From positions 1 to 15,163 of the forward strand of contig CAMLDT010000071.1 in assembly GCA_946479075.1 (NCBI GenBank): a DNA stretch of 15,163 nt. Direction: 5' to 3'. The DNA is from an uncultured Polaromonas sp. (GTDB taxonomy: Bacteria; Pseudomonadota; Gammaproteobacteria; Burkholderiales; Burkholderiaceae). The position numbers and the translations under genes are program-made. The notes under the pieces were generated by a model. That model was not told the DNA's origin and ran no database searches. It was given only the letters and a program-made list of their open reading frames with translations. Below are positions 13,628 through 15,163 of the stretch, piece after piece; within the stretch, counting starts at the first letter, position 1, and each line of letters starts with the position of its first letter.

Positions 13628-15121
13628 ATGGACATCTTCAACCAGCTCCTTCAGGGCTTCATCACCGCTGCCACGCCGATCAACCTGCTCTGGTGTTTTG
13701 TCGGCTGCGCGCTCGGCACCGCCGTCGGCGTCTTGCCGGGTATCGGCCCGGCGGTTGCGGTGGCCATGCTGTTGCCGATCACCGTCAAGGTCGAGGCCAC
13801 GGCGTCGATGATCTTTTTTGCCGGCATTTATTACGGCGCCATGTACGGCGGCTCCACCACCTCCATCCTGCTGAATACACCGGGTGAAACCGCCAGCATG
13901 GTCACGGCGATGGAGGGCAACAAGATGGCCAAGAGCGGGCGCGCGGGCGCGGCGTTGGCCACGGCCGCCATCGGCTCTTTCGTGGCAGGCACGATTGCGA
14001 CCGTGCTGGTCACGCTGTTCGCGCCTGTCGTTGCTGACTTCGCCGTCAAGCTCGGCCCGCCCGAATATTTCATGCTGATGCTGCTGGCCTTCACCACGGT
14101 CAGCGCGGTGCTGGGCAAAAGCGCAGTGCGCGGCCTGACGGCGCTGTTTATCGGCCTGGCCGCCGGCCTGGTCGGGCTGGACCAGATCACCGGCCAGGCG
14201 CGTTACACCGGCGGCGTGCCCGAGCTGCTGGACGGCATCGAGATCGTGCTGGTCGCGGTCGGGCTGTTCGCCGTCGCCGAAGCCATGTACGCCGTGCTGT
14301 ACGAAGGCAAGGTCGTCGATACGCAGAACAAGCTCAGCAAGGTCCACATGACGGCCAAAGACTGGCGCCGGTCCTGGCCGGCCTGGCTGCGTGGCACAGC
14401 CATCGGCGCGCCCTTCGGCTGTATCCCGGCCGGCGGCACCGAGATCCCGACCTTCCTCAGTTACGCCACCGAAAAGAAGCTGGCCAAAGACGATTCCGAG
14501 TTCGGAACAAAAGGCGCGATTGAAGGCGTGGCCGGCCCCGAGGCCGCCAACAACGCCACGGTGACCATGGCCATGATTCCGCTGCTGACCCTGGGCATTC
14601 CGACATCGAACACCACGGCCATTTTGCTGGGTGCGTTCCAGAATTACGGCATCCAGCCGGGGCCGCAATTGTTCACATCGTCGTCGGCGCTGGTGTGGGC
14701 GCTGATCGCCTCGCTCTACATCGGCAACGTCATGCTGCTGGTGCTGAACCTGCCCATGGTCGGCCTGTGGGTCAAGCTGCTGAAAATTCCCAAGCCTTAC
14801 CTTTACGCGGGCATCCTGATTTTTGCGACGGTGGGGGCTTACGGTATGCGCCAGAGCGCATTCGATCTGTTCCTGCTCTACGGCATCGGCGTGCTGGGCG
14901 TGGCGATGCGGCGCTTTGATTTTCCGACCGCACCGGTGGTGGTCGGCATGATCCTCGGCCCGCTCGCCGAAGCGCAGTTTCGCAACGCCATGTCCATCGG
15001 CGAGGGCAGTGCCATGGTGTTTTTGCAGCGGCCCATGTCGGTGGCCTTGCTGGTGATTGTGGTGGGGGTGCTGGTGCTGCCGCGGCTGTTGCGGTCCTTC
15101 AGGAAAGGGGCCGCCGCCTGA
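13628..15121 (+). CDS. tctA: Tripartite tricarboxylate transporter large membrane subunit TctA
   Basis: A 497-residue permease with about 12 predicted helices, the normal size for TctA. Conserved segments include [15 protein letters not shown] (34-48), [20 protein letters not shown] (68-87), then the second-half counterparts [20 protein letters not shown] and [20 protein letters not shown], followed by [16 protein letters not shown]. The two half-sites reflect the family's internal repeat and form the transport path. The C-terminus is basic ([12 protein letters not shown]). No good ribosome site precedes ATG 13628, and the 12-nt gap after tctB suggests coupled translation. The frame is complete and ends with TGA at 15119-15121. 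The remaining 42 bases of the window show no terminator or gene. Confidence 0.94.
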   Translation: MDIFNQLLQGFITAATPINLLWCFVGCALGTAVGVLPGIGPAVAVAMLLPITVKVEATASMIFFAGIYYGAMYGGSTTSILLNTPGETASMVTAMEGNKMAKSGRAGAALATAAIGSFVAGTIATVLVTLFAPVVADFAVKLGPPEYFMLMLLAFTTVSAVLGKSAVRGLTALFIGLAAGLVGLDQITGQARYTGGVPELLDGIEIVLVAVGLFAVAEAMYAVLYEGKVVDTQNKLSKVHMTAKDWRRSWPAWLRGTAIGAPFGCIPAGGTEIPTFLSYATEKKLAKDDSEFGTKGAIEGVAGPEAANNATVTMAMIPLLTLGIPTSNTTAILLGAFQNYGIQPGPQLFTSSSALVWALIASLYIGNVMLLVLNLPMVGLWVKLLKIPKPYLYAGILIFATVGAYGMRQSAFDLFLLYGIGVLGVAMRRFDFPTAPVVVGMILGPLAEAQFRNAMSIGEGSAMVFLQRPMSVALLVIVVGVLVLPRLLRSFRKGAAA

Positions 15122-15163
15122 GCGCCTGCCGCGGGTGGTTTCTCCAGCCAGCGTCCCGGCACG

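Noticed and set aside
12980..14668. Minus-strand open frame of 562 codons over tctB and tctA
   Set aside because: It is opposite two well-recognised transporter genes and runs through the REP-like element. The composition is Gly/Arg/Asp/His-rich with no motif.
1..15163. CRISPR array or phage genes
   Set aside because: No regularly spaced repeats, cas genes, integrase, capsid or lysis genes were seen.

Overview
The window is a high-GC betaproteobacterial chromosome segment, most likely Burkholderiales and probably Comamonadaceae (Polaromonas/Rhodoferax/Variovorax-like). The grounds are the tilS-lysC-tRNA-Ser(GCT) order, the codon use and protein sequences, two palindromic repeats of a kind I associate with Comamonadaceae genomes, and the abundance of periplasmic-binding-protein secondary transporters. 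It looks like ordinary chromosome: I see no phage, plasmid, integrase or transposase gene.

Left part (1-3020): the 3' end of tilS, then lysC (aspartate kinase) with a conserved internal start for a beta subunit, then tRNA-Ser(GCT) with its own promoter and a bidirectional terminator. These are followed by a small minus-strand hypothetical gene, a lipoprotein of the I78 peptidase-inhibitor type and a small hypothetical cytoplasmic protein.

Middle part (3116-9171): an apparent catabolic uptake operon. An RpiR-type HTH-SIS regulator overlaps by 4 nt a class III PLP aminotransferase, which is followed by a TAXI-type TRAP binding protein and its fused DctQM-like permease. A strong hairpin plus T-run separates the binding protein from the permease, which suggests attenuation. 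The permease carries a PDZ-like C-terminal extension flanked by transmembrane helices. Read together, an amino compound is probably captured in the periplasm, imported by the TRAP carrier and transaminated in the cytoplasm, with the regulator sensing a substrate or product. The substrate cannot be read from sequence.

Right part (9180-15121): a dispersed-type palindromic repeat separates the TRAP operon from convergent hslR (heat-shock S4 RNA-binding protein). The hslR 5' end is partly duplicated around a 14-bp inverted repeat, making an upstream mini-ORF that runs into the hslR start. Next, on the minus strand, is a TctD/TctE-like two-component system. Divergent from it is a complete tripartite tricarboxylate transporter, tctC-tctB-tctA, with an 86-bp multi-hairpin REP-like element between tctC and tctB. 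The two-component system most likely controls tctCBA.

I find no wholly new biological system. The most unusual points are the duplicated hslR leader, the regulator-aminotransferase-TAXI module with its PDZ-like permease, and the repeat elements placed between co-oriented or convergent genes.
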